Shown: piece after piece, positions 25,899 through 34,753 of the stretch
Numbering within the stretch: position 1 is the stretch's first letter
Layout of the letters: each line of letters begins with the position of its first letter
NCBI GenBank assembly: GCA_017504795.1
Contig: JAFVQM010000014.1
Span: 18,975 to 82,974, forward strand
DNA: 64,000 nucleotides
Source of the DNA: Clostridia bacterium
GTDB lineage: Bacteria; Bacillota; Clostridia; Christensenellales; Borkfalkiaceae
Direction of reading: 5' to 3'
Program-made: the position numbers and the translations under genes
The notes under the pieces: model-generated
The model's input: the letters and a program-made list of their open reading frames with translations, nothing else
What the model was told of the DNA's origin: nothing
Databases searched by the model: none

Positions 25899-26627
25899 AT
25901 GCAAGAAAACACCAAACTTATCGTCGAGTATCAAGAACTTGACAAAAACTTAAAGGCGATTGAAGACGAACTTAACGGCAGTGAAGTTGCAAAAAAGTAT
26001 TTAGTTGCCCGCAAGTTTTTATCAACGGTAAAAGAAAGCCTTTCAGATCTTGACAAAAAGGCGCAAGTTGCAACTGACAGTTACAACGCGTCAGTTAAGG
26101 AACTTGAAAGTCTTGTAAGTTCAGCAAAAGAACTTGAATCTTCGCTTGACGGTTGTGAAACGGAAGAAGAAATAGAGTACCTTAAAAAGAAATATCAAGA
26201 CGCTAGCGCAAAAATTTCGCTTGCCGAACAAAAGGTAAACGCCCTTTCAAAAGAAATGGCCGACCTTTACAACGAGTATAGAAAACTCGGTCAACAAAAC
26301 AAGGTTATGAAAGAGCAGTACGACGAGTTTGCGCCAAAACTTGACGAACTTAAAAACTCTAAAAAGGACGAAGTTCAAAAGTTAAGAGCGGAACTTAAAG
26401 CGCTTGAAGGGAAAATCGATAAAACCTTAATGGAAAAATACTTAACCCGTAGAAAGGATAAAAAATTCCCGATAGTGTTCGGGCTTGACCTATCTAAAAA
26501 GTTAAATTATTGTCCGTTCTGCGCAACGTCAATGCCGATGACTTTTATGGAAGAGTTGAGTTCGGGCGAGATAAAAGAATGTGAAAGTTGCCATAGGCTA
26601 ATCTACGGCTTTGAAAGTAAAAAATAA
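25899..26627 (+). CDS. coiled-coil protein with C4 zinc ribbon
   Basis: 242 residues. A long Lys/Glu coiled coil (about 5-170) is followed by a zinc ribbon with CPFC and CESC pairs (near 209-212 and 232-235). Such proteins commonly follow nif3 in Firmicutes; the function is not established, perhaps nucleic-acid tethering. GGAGG precedes the ATG. Confidence 0.8.
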   Translation: MQENTKLIVEYQELDKNLKAIEDELNGSEVAKKYLVARKFLSTVKESLSDLDKKAQVATDSYNASVKELESLVSSAKELESSLDGCETEEEIEYLKKKYQDASAKISLAEQKVNALSKEMADLYNEYRKLGQQNKVMKEQYDEFAPKLDELKNSKKDEVQKLRAELKALEGKIDKTLMEKYLTRRKDKKFPIVFGLDLSKKLNYCPFCATSMPMTFMEELSSGEIKECESCHRLIYGFESKK

Positions 26628-26644
26628 TTAGGGGGTATTCACAA

Positions 26645-27922
26645 ATGAAACTCAATTATAAAAGAACAATACTCGTTGGTTTTGCATTTTTCTTAATTTC
26701 TGCATTTTGGCAAGCGTACGACAAAACTATTCCGCTTCTTATGACGTATAAGTTTGGTATGACGCAAACTCAGTCAGGTATAATAATGGCGCTTGACAAC
26801 GTATTAGCGGTATTTATGTTACCACTTTTTGGTGGGCTTTCGGATAAAGTTAAAACGAGATACGGTAAGCGTACCGTGTTTATCTTCTTTGGTACAATTT
26901 GTGCGATAATATCCTTTATTTTTATTCCGCTTATCGGAAATATGTGGCTATTTATCGGCGTATTGCTTATCACCTTACTTTCAATGGCAACCTTCCGTTC
27001 ACCAGCCGTTGCGCTTATGCCTGACGTTACCGTTAAACCCCTTCGTTCAAAAGGTAACGCAATTATAAACCTTATGGGTACGGCAGGTGGCTTGTTAGTG
27101 CTTGTACTCGGTATGATTATTACCGTTGGTGAAGAGCATATGGATAACTTCTTCCCATACTACATAGGCGTTTGCGGTATTATGCTAGTCGGCTTAATCA
27201 TCTTCCTTTTAACCGTAAAGGAAAACAAATGGGTTAAAGAAATGGAAGAAGACACCGTTAAGTACGGTATCGAAGACGTTGAAGAAAAATCTAATGATAA
27301 CGCAGGCAAAAAACTTCCTAAGGATAAACTTATTTCGCTTTTACTTATTTTAGGTTCGGTTGCGCTTTGGTATATGGGCTATAACGCCATTACTTCAAAA
27401 TATTCCTTATACGCAGATAAAGTACTTAAACAAAGTTACGACTTAACGCTTTTAATCGCACAAGCTGGCGCGATAGTAGCGTATATCCCAGTTGGTATGG
27501 TCGCATCTAAATTCGGTAGAAGAAAGACAATACTTGCAGGTGTTGCTATGCTTGCAACCGCGTTCTTTATCGCTATATTTATGACCGAAAATAGTAGCCC
27601 GATATTTATGTATATATTATTCGCTATTGCAGGTATAGGCTGGGCAACCATTAACGTAAACTCATTCCCGATGGTTGTAGAACTTGCTAAATCTGGCGAT
27701 ACCGGTAAATATACGGGCTGGTATTACACCGCGTCTATGTCGGCACAAGTATTAACGCCTATTTTATCGGGTGCAATTATGGATTTAGCAGGAAATATGA
27801 GCCCGCTATTCCCGTACGCATCAATTTGCGTAGCGCTTGCGTTCGTTACTATGTTCTTCGTTAAACACGGTGATAGCAAGCCCGAAACCAAAAAGTCCGT
27901 TTTAGAAAATTTTGACGATTAA
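26645..27922 (+). CDS. MFS transporter, sugar/cation symporter (SLC45-like)
   Basis: 425 residues, about 12 membrane segments. The loop 2-3 motif GGLSDKVKTRYGKRTVFI is typical of MFS and GPH-like sugar carriers; AFFLISAFWQAYDKTIPLLM begins TM1. A charged central loop (roughly 200-225) splits two halves. The substrate is unknown. AGGGGGT precedes the ATG. Its stop codon is directly followed by repeat copy G. Confidence 0.85.
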   Translation: MKLNYKRTILVGFAFFLISAFWQAYDKTIPLLMTYKFGMTQTQSGIIMALDNVLAVFMLPLFGGLSDKVKTRYGKRTVFIFFGTICAIISFIFIPLIGNMWLFIGVLLITLLSMATFRSPAVALMPDVTVKPLRSKGNAIINLMGTAGGLLVLVLGMIITVGEEHMDNFFPYYIGVCGIMLVGLIIFLLTVKENKWVKEMEEDTVKYGIEDVEEKSNDNAGKKLPKDKLISLLLILGSVALWYMGYNAITSKYSLYADKVLKQSYDLTLLIAQAGAIVAYIPVGMVASKFGRRKTILAGVAMLATAFFIAIFMTENSSPIFMYILFAIAGIGWATINVNSFPMVVELAKSGDTGKYTGWYYTASMSAQVLTPILSGAIMDLAGNMSPLFPYASICVALAFVTMFFVKHGDSKPETKKSVLENFDD

Positions 27923-28048
27923 TTTTAAGCCATCATAAACGGCGCAATGCTTTGTTACTTCGATTTTTTATCACCTCGATGACCAAAAGGTCTATCTCTG
28001 CGCTAAAAAATCTTGTGCCTCGTCTTGCTTGTTTCTAACGGCTTAAAA
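27923..28048 (+). repeat. palindromic intergenic repeat, copy G
   Basis: This copy starts at the base after the MFS stop codon. Outer arms TTTTAAGCC (27923-27931) and GGCTTAAAA (28040-28048) are perfect, an inner stem is GATTTTTTA / TAAAAAATC, and the centre is GACC-AAAA-GGTC (27981-27992). The tail GTGCCTCGTCTTGCTTG...CTTAAAA matches the family. It fills the gap to the convergent spmB gene. Confidence 0.8.
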
Positions 28049-28056
28049 CGTCTGTT

Positions 28057-28572
28057 TCACACGAGAAACCTACAAACTAAACAGGCTAAACAAGTAGTTA
28101 TAAAAGTTGCTGTGAGAGAGATTATTATCCCTTTCACAGCATTTTTATTTTTGCATTTGGCGTAGTATACGGCGGTAACGTAAAAAGTCGTTTCTGACGA
28201 GCCGAATATACAAGACGCGCACAGCGGAATATATCCGCTCGTTCCGTAAGTTTTGTAAACTTCGTCAAGTAGCGCTAAACTACCGCTACCCGAAAATGGC
28301 TTTAAGATAATAAGTTCCATAAGTTCGCTAGGAACTCCCAAAAACGAAAATACGGGAGAGAGTAGTTTTAGTAAAAAATCGTATACTCCGCTAAGGCGAA
28401 AAAGTTCGCTCATAAGTAGCACCGAAAGTATTGCTGGAAATATAGAATAAATAAGCGAAAGCGCAGATTTTACCCCTTGGGTAAAAACTTCGTAAACGGG
28501 CACTTTTTTAACTAGCGAATAAATAAAAGTAAATATTACGAAAACAGGTAAAATTGAGTTTATAACTATCAT
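28057..28572 (-). CDS. spmB: spore maturation protein B
   Basis: 171 residues, hydrophobic, nucleoside-recognition (Gate) fold. LIYSIFPAILSVLLMSELFRLSGVYDFLLKLL and the conserved SGSGSLALLDEVYKTYG-like and SSETTFYVTAVYYAK motifs match SpmB. It is the downstream partner of spmA (4-bp overlap). In Bacillus the pair is needed for spore core dehydration. Confidence 0.88.
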   Translation of the reverse strand: MIVINSILPVFVIFTFIYSLVKKVPVYEVFTQGVKSALSLIYSIFPAILSVLLMSELFRLSGVYDFLLKLLSPVFSFLGVPSELMELIILKPFSGSGSLALLDEVYKTYGTSGYIPLCASCIFGSSETTFYVTAVYYAKCKNKNAVKGIIISLTATFITTCLACLVCRFLV

Positions 28573-29105
28573 TTAAGCACCTTGCAAAAAAGTATTCCTA
28601 TCGCGGTTGAAAATGCAGTAGATATTAGCGAAACTATTATAATTAGCGACGGGTTTTGTCCGTAATTAGCAAGCAGTTGTACGACGGATACGGGCAGTAT
28701 TTGTATAGACGTTGAAGATATAACCGTAAGTAGCGTTTTGCCGTGCTCGTTGTTTTCGCTATCTAGTAGGCGCATACTTTCAATGCCGGCGGGCGTTGCA
28801 ACTCCCGAAAGCCCTAGCGCGTTTGACGTTAGATTTAGCGATAGTTGATACACCGTTTCGTCATTACTCGTGTTAAAAAGTTTTTGAACGGGTTTTTTCA
28901 TAACCCTTGCAATTTTTTTATTTATTCCACTTTTTTCAAGTAGAAAAGACACGCCTTGCCACACCGCGTAAACGCCTATTAGCGTAAACGAAAGCGTAAC
29001 CGCCTTTTCCGTGGCGGAAGTAAACGCTTTTAGCGTGGTTTCGGGGGAAGTGAAAGTTAAAACGGATATTGAAAGTATTATAATAACAGGGAAAATTGCG
29101 TTCAT
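28569..29105 (-). CDS. spmA: spore maturation protein A
   Basis: 178 residues, membrane protein with the Gate domain; LNLTSNALGLSGVATPAGIESMRLL is the SpmA signature, with a conserved polar ISSTSIQILPVSVVQL segment. It is shorter at the N-terminus than some SpmA but starts with a proper signal-like helix. It is divergent from metG, the two sharing about 106 bp with a perfect palindrome. Confidence 0.87.
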   Translation of the reverse strand: MNAIFPVIIILSISVLTFTSPETTLKAFTSATEKAVTLSFTLIGVYAVWQGVSFLLEKSGINKKIARVMKKPVQKLFNTSNDETVYQLSLNLTSNALGLSGVATPAGIESMRLLDSENNEHGKTLLTVISSTSIQILPVSVVQLLANYGQNPSLIIIVSLISTAFSTAIGILFCKVLK

Positions 29106-29118
29106 AGTTTAAGTTATG

Positions 29119-29135
29119 AATTCCTTAAAGGAATT
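29119..29135. promoter_or_regulatory. 17-bp perfect palindrome between spmA and metG
   Basis: AATTCCT-TAA-AGGAATT lies 14 bases upstream of the spmA start. Read on the minus strand it also offers AGGAATT close to the start, so part may serve as RBS. It is a candidate operator. Confidence 0.4.
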
Positions 29136-29149
29136 ATCCTAAAATTAAG

Positions 29150-29178
29150 TTTACAAAATTCGTTTTATGTTATATAAT
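29150..29178 (+). promoter_or_regulatory. metG promoter
   Basis: TTTACA (29150-29155) and TATAAT (29173-29178) are spaced 17 bp, about 34 bp before ATG 29212. Confidence 0.65.
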
Positions 29179-29211
29179 TAACTAAAAATATAATAACTAA
29201 GGTAGTTTTTT

Positions 29212-31179
29212 ATGGATAACAACAAATTTTACGTTACAACACCTATCTATTACCCAAGTGGTAACTGGCATATAGGCCATTGTTATACCACCGTCGTTTG
29301 CGATGCGCTTGCGCGTTTTAACCGCATGCTTAAAAAGGACGTATTCTTTTTAACGGGAACTGACGAGCACGGTCAAAAAATTGAGAAAAAGGCGAGCGAA
29401 AAGGGGCTTACCCCCATTGAGTTCATCAACCCTTTGGTTGACGGGCTTAAAGAAATTTGGAAGGAACTTGACGTAAGTTACGATAAATTTATCAGAACGA
29501 CTGACGATTATCACGTTAAAGGCGTTCAAGAAATATTTAAGCAACTCTATGATAAAGGCGAGATATATAAGTCTGAATACGAAGGTTGGTACTGTACCCC
29601 TTGCGAATCTTTCTGGACGGAGAGCCAACTTAAAGACGGCAAGTGTCCAGACTGTGGTCGCCCCGTACAAAAAGGCAAAGAAGAAAGTTACTTTTTCCGC
29701 CTTTCTAAGTATGCCGACCGCATCTTAAAACTCTACGAAGACAACCCCGAATTTTTACAGCCCAAGTCAAGGGTTAACGAAATGGTTAACAACTTCATAA
29801 AGCCGGGGCTTCAAGACCTTTGCGTTTCGCGTACTACTATAAAGTGGGGTATACCCGTTACGTTTGACGATAAGCACACCGTTTACGTTTGGGTTGACGC
29901 GCTTACTAACTATATAACCGCGCTTGGCTACGGCACGGATAACGACGAACTCTTCAAAAAATACTGGCCTGCAAATATACAAATGGTAGGTAAAGAAATC
30001 GTTCGTTTCCACACCATTATTTGGCCTGCAATTTTAATGGCACTCGGCATTGAAATGCCCAAAAGAGTATACGGCCACGGCTGGCTTTTAATCGGTGGCG
30101 ATAAACTTTCAAAGAGTAAAGGCGAAAAGATAAAAACTGAAATTACCGACCCCAAAGAACTCGTAGACCGCTATGGGTGTGATGCGCTTAGATATTTCCT
30201 TCTTCGCGAAATTCCTTTCGGGAACGACGGTGTTTACACTAACGAAAGTTTGTTAAAGCGCATAAACGGCGACCTTTCTAACGACCTTGGCAACCTAGTT
30301 TCTAGAACGACGGCTATGATAAATCAATACTTTGGCGGAATACTTCCAAGTCCTACGGGGTATAACGACCTTGATAACGAAGTTATCGCACTTTGCAATA
30401 GCACGCTAGACAGCGTTAAAAAGCAAATTGAACTTATTGACGTTCCTACCGCGCTTTCAGAAATTTTCAAACTTATTCAAAGGGCGAATAAGTATATCGA
30501 CGAAACCGAGCCATGGAAGATTAGCAAAATTCCCGAAATGAGAGATAGGCTTGCAACGGTTATGTACGTTTTATCCGAGTGCATACGCGTATCGGCAATA
30601 ATCTTAAAGCCGTTTATCACCAAAGCGCCCGATAAAATTCTTGCCTTTTACGGTATTAACGGGGAATTAGAAAACACCTTTGACAACGCTTATTTTGGCG
30701 TTTTACAAGGCGGTATAAAGGTAGAAAAGGCTACGCCTATTTTCCCACGTATCGACGTTAATAAGGAAATTCAAGAAATTGAAAAAATGATGAACTTGCG
30801 CCACCAACAACAAAAGAAAGAAGTTAAAAAGGAAGAAAAACCCGTGGAAGAAGTTAAAGAAATATCTATTGACGAATTTTTCAAAACTAAACTTATCGTT
30901 GCGGTAGTTAAAACTTGCGAAAACGTAGAAAAGTCAAATAAACTTTACAAACTCACGCTCGACGTTGGCGACGGGGAGAGAACTGTTGCATCAGGTCTTA
31001 AAAACTACTATAAGCCCGAAGAGTTAATCGGCAAAAAAGTAATTCTCGTTTCTAACTTAAAACCTGCTAAACTTTGCGGAATACTAAGCGAAGGTATGAT
31101 ACTTTGCGCTGAAAAGGACGATAAAGTTGTTCTTATCTCACCCGAAGTTGATATGCCGGCGGGTTCGGTGGTAGGCTAA
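29212..31179 (+). CDS. metG: methionyl-tRNA synthetase
   Basis: 655 residues. Class I motif HIGH at 20-23, a zinc-binding insert (CTPC ... CPDC), and KLSKS near 300 (a KMSKS variant). The C-terminal Trbp111-like tRNA-binding domain starts near 550 after a Lys/Glu linker. The leader contains AAGGTAG as RBS and no T-box. The stop overlaps the tatD start by one base. Confidence 0.96.
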   Translation: MDNNKFYVTTPIYYPSGNWHIGHCYTTVVCDALARFNRMLKKDVFFLTGTDEHGQKIEKKASEKGLTPIEFINPLVDGLKEIWKELDVSYDKFIRTTDDYHVKGVQEIFKQLYDKGEIYKSEYEGWYCTPCESFWTESQLKDGKCPDCGRPVQKGKEESYFFRLSKYADRILKLYEDNPEFLQPKSRVNEMVNNFIKPGLQDLCVSRTTIKWGIPVTFDDKHTVYVWVDALTNYITALGYGTDNDELFKKYWPANIQMVGKEIVRFHTIIWPAILMALGIEMPKRVYGHGWLLIGGDKLSKSKGEKIKTEITDPKELVDRYGCDALRYFLLREIPFGNDGVYTNESLLKRINGDLSNDLGNLVSRTTAMINQYFGGILPSPTGYNDLDNEVIALCNSTLDSVKKQIELIDVPTALSEIFKLIQRANKYIDETEPWKISKIPEMRDRLATVMYVLSECIRVSAIILKPFITKAPDKILAFYGINGELENTFDNAYFGVLQGGIKVEKATPIFPRIDVNKEIQEIEKMMNLRHQQQKKEVKKEEKPVEEVKEISIDEFFKTKLIVAVVKTCENVEKSNKLYKLTLDVGDGERTVASGLKNYYKPEELIGKKVILVSNLKPAKLCGILSEGMILCAEKDDKVVLISPEVDMPAGSVVG

Positions 31180-31934
31180 TGATTGACTCGCACGCCCATT
31201 TAACAGATAGGCGTTTAAGCCCTATCGTTTTAGACGTGAGAAAGGGTTATCTTGAAAGCGGAATAACCACCGTTTTGGACGTTGGGTGTAGCGTATCTTC
31301 GTCACTTTTAGCAAAGCAAAACGCCGAAAGTTTTAGCGAAGTGTATTTCACCGCAGGTTGCCACCCCGACGATGCTGGTAGCGTAAACGCTACCACGCTA
31401 CTTCAAATTAAGGAGTTATCGGCTCATAAAAAGTGCTTGGCAATAGGCGAGATAGGGCTTGACTATCACTATCTAAACTTTGATAAAACCGTTCAAAAAA
31501 ACGCGTTCATTTCGCAACTAGAATTAGCGATAGAACTTCAAAAACCCGTAGTTATCCACACGAGAGACGCGTGCAAGGACACCGTTGATATTCTATCAAC
31601 TTACGCCCCCAAACTAAAAGGCTTTATTATGCACTGTTACAGTGAAAGTAGAGAAACGGCTAAAACGTTACTTAATTTAGGCGCGTACTTTTCTTTCGGT
31701 GGGGTAGTAACTTTCAAAAACGCTAAGAAGGACGAAATAATAAAAAGTATTCCGATAAATAGAATACTTTTAGAAACCGACTGCCCGTATATGGCACCCG
31801 TGCCTTATCGCGGTGAACTCAATAAGCCGGAATACGTGAGTTTAGTATACGATAAAGTTAAAGATATTTACGGTATTGATAAACCTACGCTTATAAATAG
31901 GCTTAGAGAAAATTTTAACAATTTATTTATGTAA
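31179..31934 (+). CDS. tatD: TatD-family metal-dependent DNase
   Basis: 251 residues. Metal ligands: DSHAHLTD, AIGEIGLDYHY, VIHTRDA, FIMHCYS and LLETDCPYMAP. The metG-tatD-rsmA order is classical in Firmicutes. It is followed by a hairpin. Confidence 0.93.
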   Translation: MIDSHAHLTDRRLSPIVLDVRKGYLESGITTVLDVGCSVSSSLLAKQNAESFSEVYFTAGCHPDDAGSVNATTLLQIKELSAHKKCLAIGEIGLDYHYLNFDKTVQKNAFISQLELAIELQKPVVIHTRDACKDTVDILSTYAPKLKGFIMHCYSESRETAKTLLNLGAYFSFGGVVTFKNAKKDEIIKSIPINRILLETDCPYMAPVPYRGELNKPEYVSLVYDKVKDIYGIDKPTLINRLRENFNNLFM

Positions 31935-31935
31935 C

Positions 31936-31956
31936 GCCAAACCGTTACGGTTTGGC
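31936..31956 (+). terminator. hairpin after tatD
   Basis: GCCAAACCG-TTA-CGGTTTGGC is a 9-bp stem followed by TTTATCATTTG; the weak T run suggests partial termination or an mRNA end-stabiliser. Confidence 0.6.
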
Positions 31957-32037
31957 TTTATCATTTGTTAATTTGGAAACAAACCACCAAAAAAACTTTG
32001 GCGTTATTGCCCAAAAGGTAGTATTTGCAAAATTATT

Positions 32038-32859
32038 ATGGATATTAAAAAAATCTTAAAAGACGAAAATTTTATATTCAAAAAGGCGTTCGGTCAAAAC
32101 TTTTTAACTGACGATGAACTTCTATCTTCAATAGTAGATTTATCTGGTATTGACGAAAATACTACCGTTTTAGAAATAGGTGTTGGCGGTGGCACGCTAA
32201 CTCGCGCTATTTCAAAAAAGGCAAAAAGGGTAGTAGGCTTTGAAATTGATAAAAACCTAAAACCCGTTCTCAGTAAATCACTAAAAGACTGTTCTAACGT
32301 TGAAATCGTGTTTGAAGACGTTATGAAGTGGGATATTGAGCGTATTGAAGAGTTGCTTGGTGGAAAGTACACCTTAATTGCAAATCTTCCTTATTATATA
32401 ACTACGCCTATAATTATGCGCTTTATTGAAGACGCTAAGATGGTAGAAAGCATAGTAATAACTATCCAAAAAGAAGTTGCCGAAAGGATAGTTGCAAGCG
32501 AAAAAACCGCAGATTACGGCAGTATTACGGTAGGCATCAACGCGGTGGCGGATAGTAAAATCGTTAAATACTTGCCAAGGGAACTTTTCTATCCAGCCCC
32601 AAACGTGGACTCTGCGGTAGTTAAAATTGATATAAACAAAAATAAGTATAATATAAACGATAGTAAAGCGTTTAGAAAGCTTGTAAAAAACGCCTTTACG
32701 ATGCGAAGAAAAACGCTAGTTAATAACCTTATGAAAGGCTACGGCTTTTCAAGGGCTATATGCGAAGAATATTTAACAAAGTTAAATATCCCTATAACTT
32801 CTAGGGGAGAAGAACTCTCGGTTAAACAGTTCGTTGACCTATCTAACTTAATATCATAA
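32038..32859 (+). CDS. rsmA: 16S rRNA dimethyladenosine transferase
   Basis: 273 residues. KAFGQNFLTDDEL, SAM motif VLEIGVGGGTLT, and the catalytic NLPYYITTPI motif are all present. It methylates A1518/A1519 of 16S rRNA. No strong RBS is seen near ATG 32038 (AAAAGG lies 20 bases upstream), so the exact start is less certain. Confidence 0.94.
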   Translation: MDIKKILKDENFIFKKAFGQNFLTDDELLSSIVDLSGIDENTTVLEIGVGGGTLTRAISKKAKRVVGFEIDKNLKPVLSKSLKDCSNVEIVFEDVMKWDIERIEELLGGKYTLIANLPYYITTPIIMRFIEDAKMVESIVITIQKEVAERIVASEKTADYGSITVGINAVADSKIVKYLPRELFYPAPNVDSAVVKIDINKNKYNINDSKAFRKLVKNAFTMRRKTLVNNLMKGYGFSRAICEEYLTKLNIPITSRGEELSVKQFVDLSNLIS

Positions 32860-32861
32860 AC

Positions 32862-32890
32862 AGCACGCTTATAGCGTGCTTTTATTTTTT
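32862..32890 (+). terminator. terminator after rsmA
   Basis: AGCACGC-TTATA-GCGTGCT followed by TTTATTTTTT. Confidence 0.85.
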
Positions 32891-32918
32891 GTAATTTTTG
32901 CGATAAAATTGCAAATTA

Positions 32919-32939
32919 AATTATTTATATATTGAAAAG
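32919..32939 (+). promoter_or_regulatory. putative ECF-sigma box 1
   Basis: The 21-base element AATTATTTATATA-T-TGAAAAG lies 73 bases before the sigma factor start. It recurs with one mismatch at 34698-34718 before the lipoprotein gene of the same module and nowhere else that I noticed. It is a candidate promoter of this sigma factor (autoregulation). Confidence 0.5.
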
Positions 32940-32954
32940 AAAATTTATTTATCG

Positions 32955-32983
32955 TTGTTTTAGCCGTTGTTTCGTGCTATAAT
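32955..32983 (+). promoter_or_regulatory. housekeeping promoter of the ECF sigma gene
   Basis: TTGTTT (32955-32960) and TATAAT (32978-32983), 17 bp apart, about 29 bases before the GTG start. It would supply basal expression beside the upstream box. Confidence 0.55.
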
Positions 32984-33012
32984 TATATAAAAAAACAAGT
33001 GAGAAAGTAGTA

Positions 33013-33594
33013 GTGATAACGGTATTTACTTTAACTGACGAACAATTATATACCAAAAACGAAAGGGTTGAAGACTTGATTTTACAAATTGCAAACGGCA
33101 ATAAAAACGCCGTTGGCGATTTATACGAACTTATAAAGACTGACGTTTACGCCTTTGCGCTTTCAAAACTAAAAAACAAGGCGGACGCGGAAGACGTTTT
33201 ACACGACACCTTCGTAAACGTATATAAATACGCCCGCAGATACACGCCGAAAGGCAAGCCTATGTCGTGGATAATCACGATAGAGTTAAACCTTATCAAA
33301 AGGCGGTTTCAGTTGCAGTCGCGCACGGCGGTGTTTGATGAAAGTTTGGAAAACACCGTATCAAGCGGTGATTTTGAAAGCCAACGAATAAATTCGGCTT
33401 TTCTAAACGAACTACTAAAATCGCTTAGCGAGAGCGAGCGCGAAATTATATCGCTTTACGTCGTTTCCGGCTTTAAGCATAGAGAAATAGCGAGTATTTT
33501 AGACAAACCGCTTTCAACGATACTATCAAAGTATAATAGAGCAATTAAAAAGTTAAAAATCATTATAAAGGAGGGAGAAGATGAAAAATATTAA
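33013..33594 (+). CDS. ECF-type RNA polymerase sigma factor
   Basis: 193 residues from a GTG start. Region 2 (VGDLYELIKTDVYAFALSKLKNKADAEDVLHDTFVNVYKYA region) and region 4 (LSESEREIISLYVVSGFKHREIASILDKPLSTILSKYNRAIKKLK) are clear, with no region 3. It overlaps the next gene by 14 bp; the partner has an RsgI-type domain, so the pair is a sigma/anti-sigma module. The signal is unknown. Confidence 0.9.
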   Translation: MITVFTLTDEQLYTKNERVEDLILQIANGNKNAVGDLYELIKTDVYAFALSKLKNKADAEDVLHDTFVNVYKYARRYTPKGKPMSWIITIELNLIKRRFQLQSRTAVFDESLENTVSSGDFESQRINSAFLNELLKSLSESEREIISLYVVSGFKHREIASILDKPLSTILSKYNRAIKKLKIIIKEGEDEKY

Positions 33595-34660
33595 AGATAA
33601 AGTAAAAACGGCTTTTGAAAATGAAACGCCGAATATAAAATCAAAAGTTTTAACGTCTATTGAAAACGAAGTTCAACTCCCTTGTGATGCGGTTGAAAAA
33701 CCGCGCTCGATATCAACTTTATTTAAGCGTATTGCGGTGGCGGTATCGTTTTGTTTAATTTTCGTTGTGGGAATAGTGTCTGGTTATTTTATTCCTAAAA
33801 ATAGTGACGACGCCGTTCCGCTATCTGCTGAAAACTTCGTGTATTTAGACGTTAACCCTAGCGTAGAACTATCTTTATCGAGCGATAATTTAGTAGTGTC
33901 TTGCACGGCTGGTAATAGCGACGCTGAAAAAATTCTTCAAGGCTTAAATCTAAGTGGAGTTGAACTCAACACCGCGCTTAGCGCAATAGTTGGTTCAATG
34001 TACGTAAACGGATACTTATCGCTTGAAGAAAATTCAATGCTAATAAGCGTTGACGGGGTTTCCGAAGAAAAAACTACCGAATTACTTAGCCTAATAACTC
34101 AAAAAGTAAATAAAGTGTTTGAAAATTCGGAAGTTGACTGTTCTATTATCGCGCAAAGCGTTAAAGGGAATAGTGAACTTGTAAATAAAGCAAAAGATAA
34201 CGGCGTTTCAATAGGTAAAATGCAACTCATTGATAAACTTATAGGCAGTTTTGACGAGTTTGACGAAACTAGCGTTTCAAACCTTAGTAAAATGACGATT
34301 AAAGAACTTAACCTTATATATAACAACAAGCCTAGTGACGATGAAAGCGGTGGTATAAACGATATCGTTTCAGGAATTTTAGGCGGTTATTTAGATGAAA
34401 ACGGTGCGCTTTCAGCAGTGAAAGAGTTTCTTGAAATAACAAGTAGCGAAATTGAAAATTACTCGGTTAGAATAAAGCCGTCTATAATAGGTGGAATATC
34501 GTTAAAGTATCAAGTTATCGTCACACTAACTAGCGGTAGCGAGTATATGTTTGAAGTGGACTGCAAAACGGGTGACGTTTCGCTTTTAGAAACTTCGCCT
34601 ACGCAAGGTGAACCTAACCAAAACGGGCAGGGTGGACACCACGGTGAAGGCGGTAGATAA
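33581..34660 (+). CDS. transmembrane anti-sigma factor with RsgI-like domain
   Basis: 359 residues. Cytoplasmic N-terminus (about 1-46), one membrane helix (about 49-72, IAVAVSFCLIFVVGIVSGYF), then an extracytoplasmic RsgI-type segment beginning VYLDVNPSVELSLSSDN (about 87-103). A PepSY-like C-terminal segment (VSLKYQVIVTLTSGSEYMFEVDCKTGDV) and a Gly/His-rich tail GQGGHHGEGGR follow. It probably holds the sigma factor at the membrane until a signal arrives. GGAGGGAG precedes the ATG. Confidence 0.82.
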   Translation: MKNIKDKVKTAFENETPNIKSKVLTSIENEVQLPCDAVEKPRSISTLFKRIAVAVSFCLIFVVGIVSGYFIPKNSDDAVPLSAENFVYLDVNPSVELSLSSDNLVVSCTAGNSDAEKILQGLNLSGVELNTALSAIVGSMYVNGYLSLEENSMLISVDGVSEEKTTELLSLITQKVNKVFENSEVDCSIIAQSVKGNSELVNKAKDNGVSIGKMQLIDKLIGSFDEFDETSVSNLSKMTIKELNLIYNNKPSDDESGGINDIVSGILGGYLDENGALSAVKEFLEITSSEIENYSVRIKPSIIGGISLKYQVIVTLTSGSEYMFEVDCKTGDVSLLETSPTQGEPNQNGQGGHHGEGGR

Positions 34661-34697
34661 AAAATTTTTATAAAGTTTGCAATAAAACTTAACTTTC

Positions 34698-34718
34698 AAT
34701 TATTTATATAGTGAAAAG
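34698..34718 (+). promoter_or_regulatory. putative ECF-sigma box 2
   Basis: AATTATTTATATA-G-TGAAAAG differs by one base from the copy at 32919-32939. It lies 35 bases before ATG 34754, a normal promoter distance, and the gap holds the RBS AAAGGAG. Confidence 0.5.
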
Positions 34719-34753
34719 CCTTTCAAAAGGCAATAAATAAAAGGAGATAAGTT

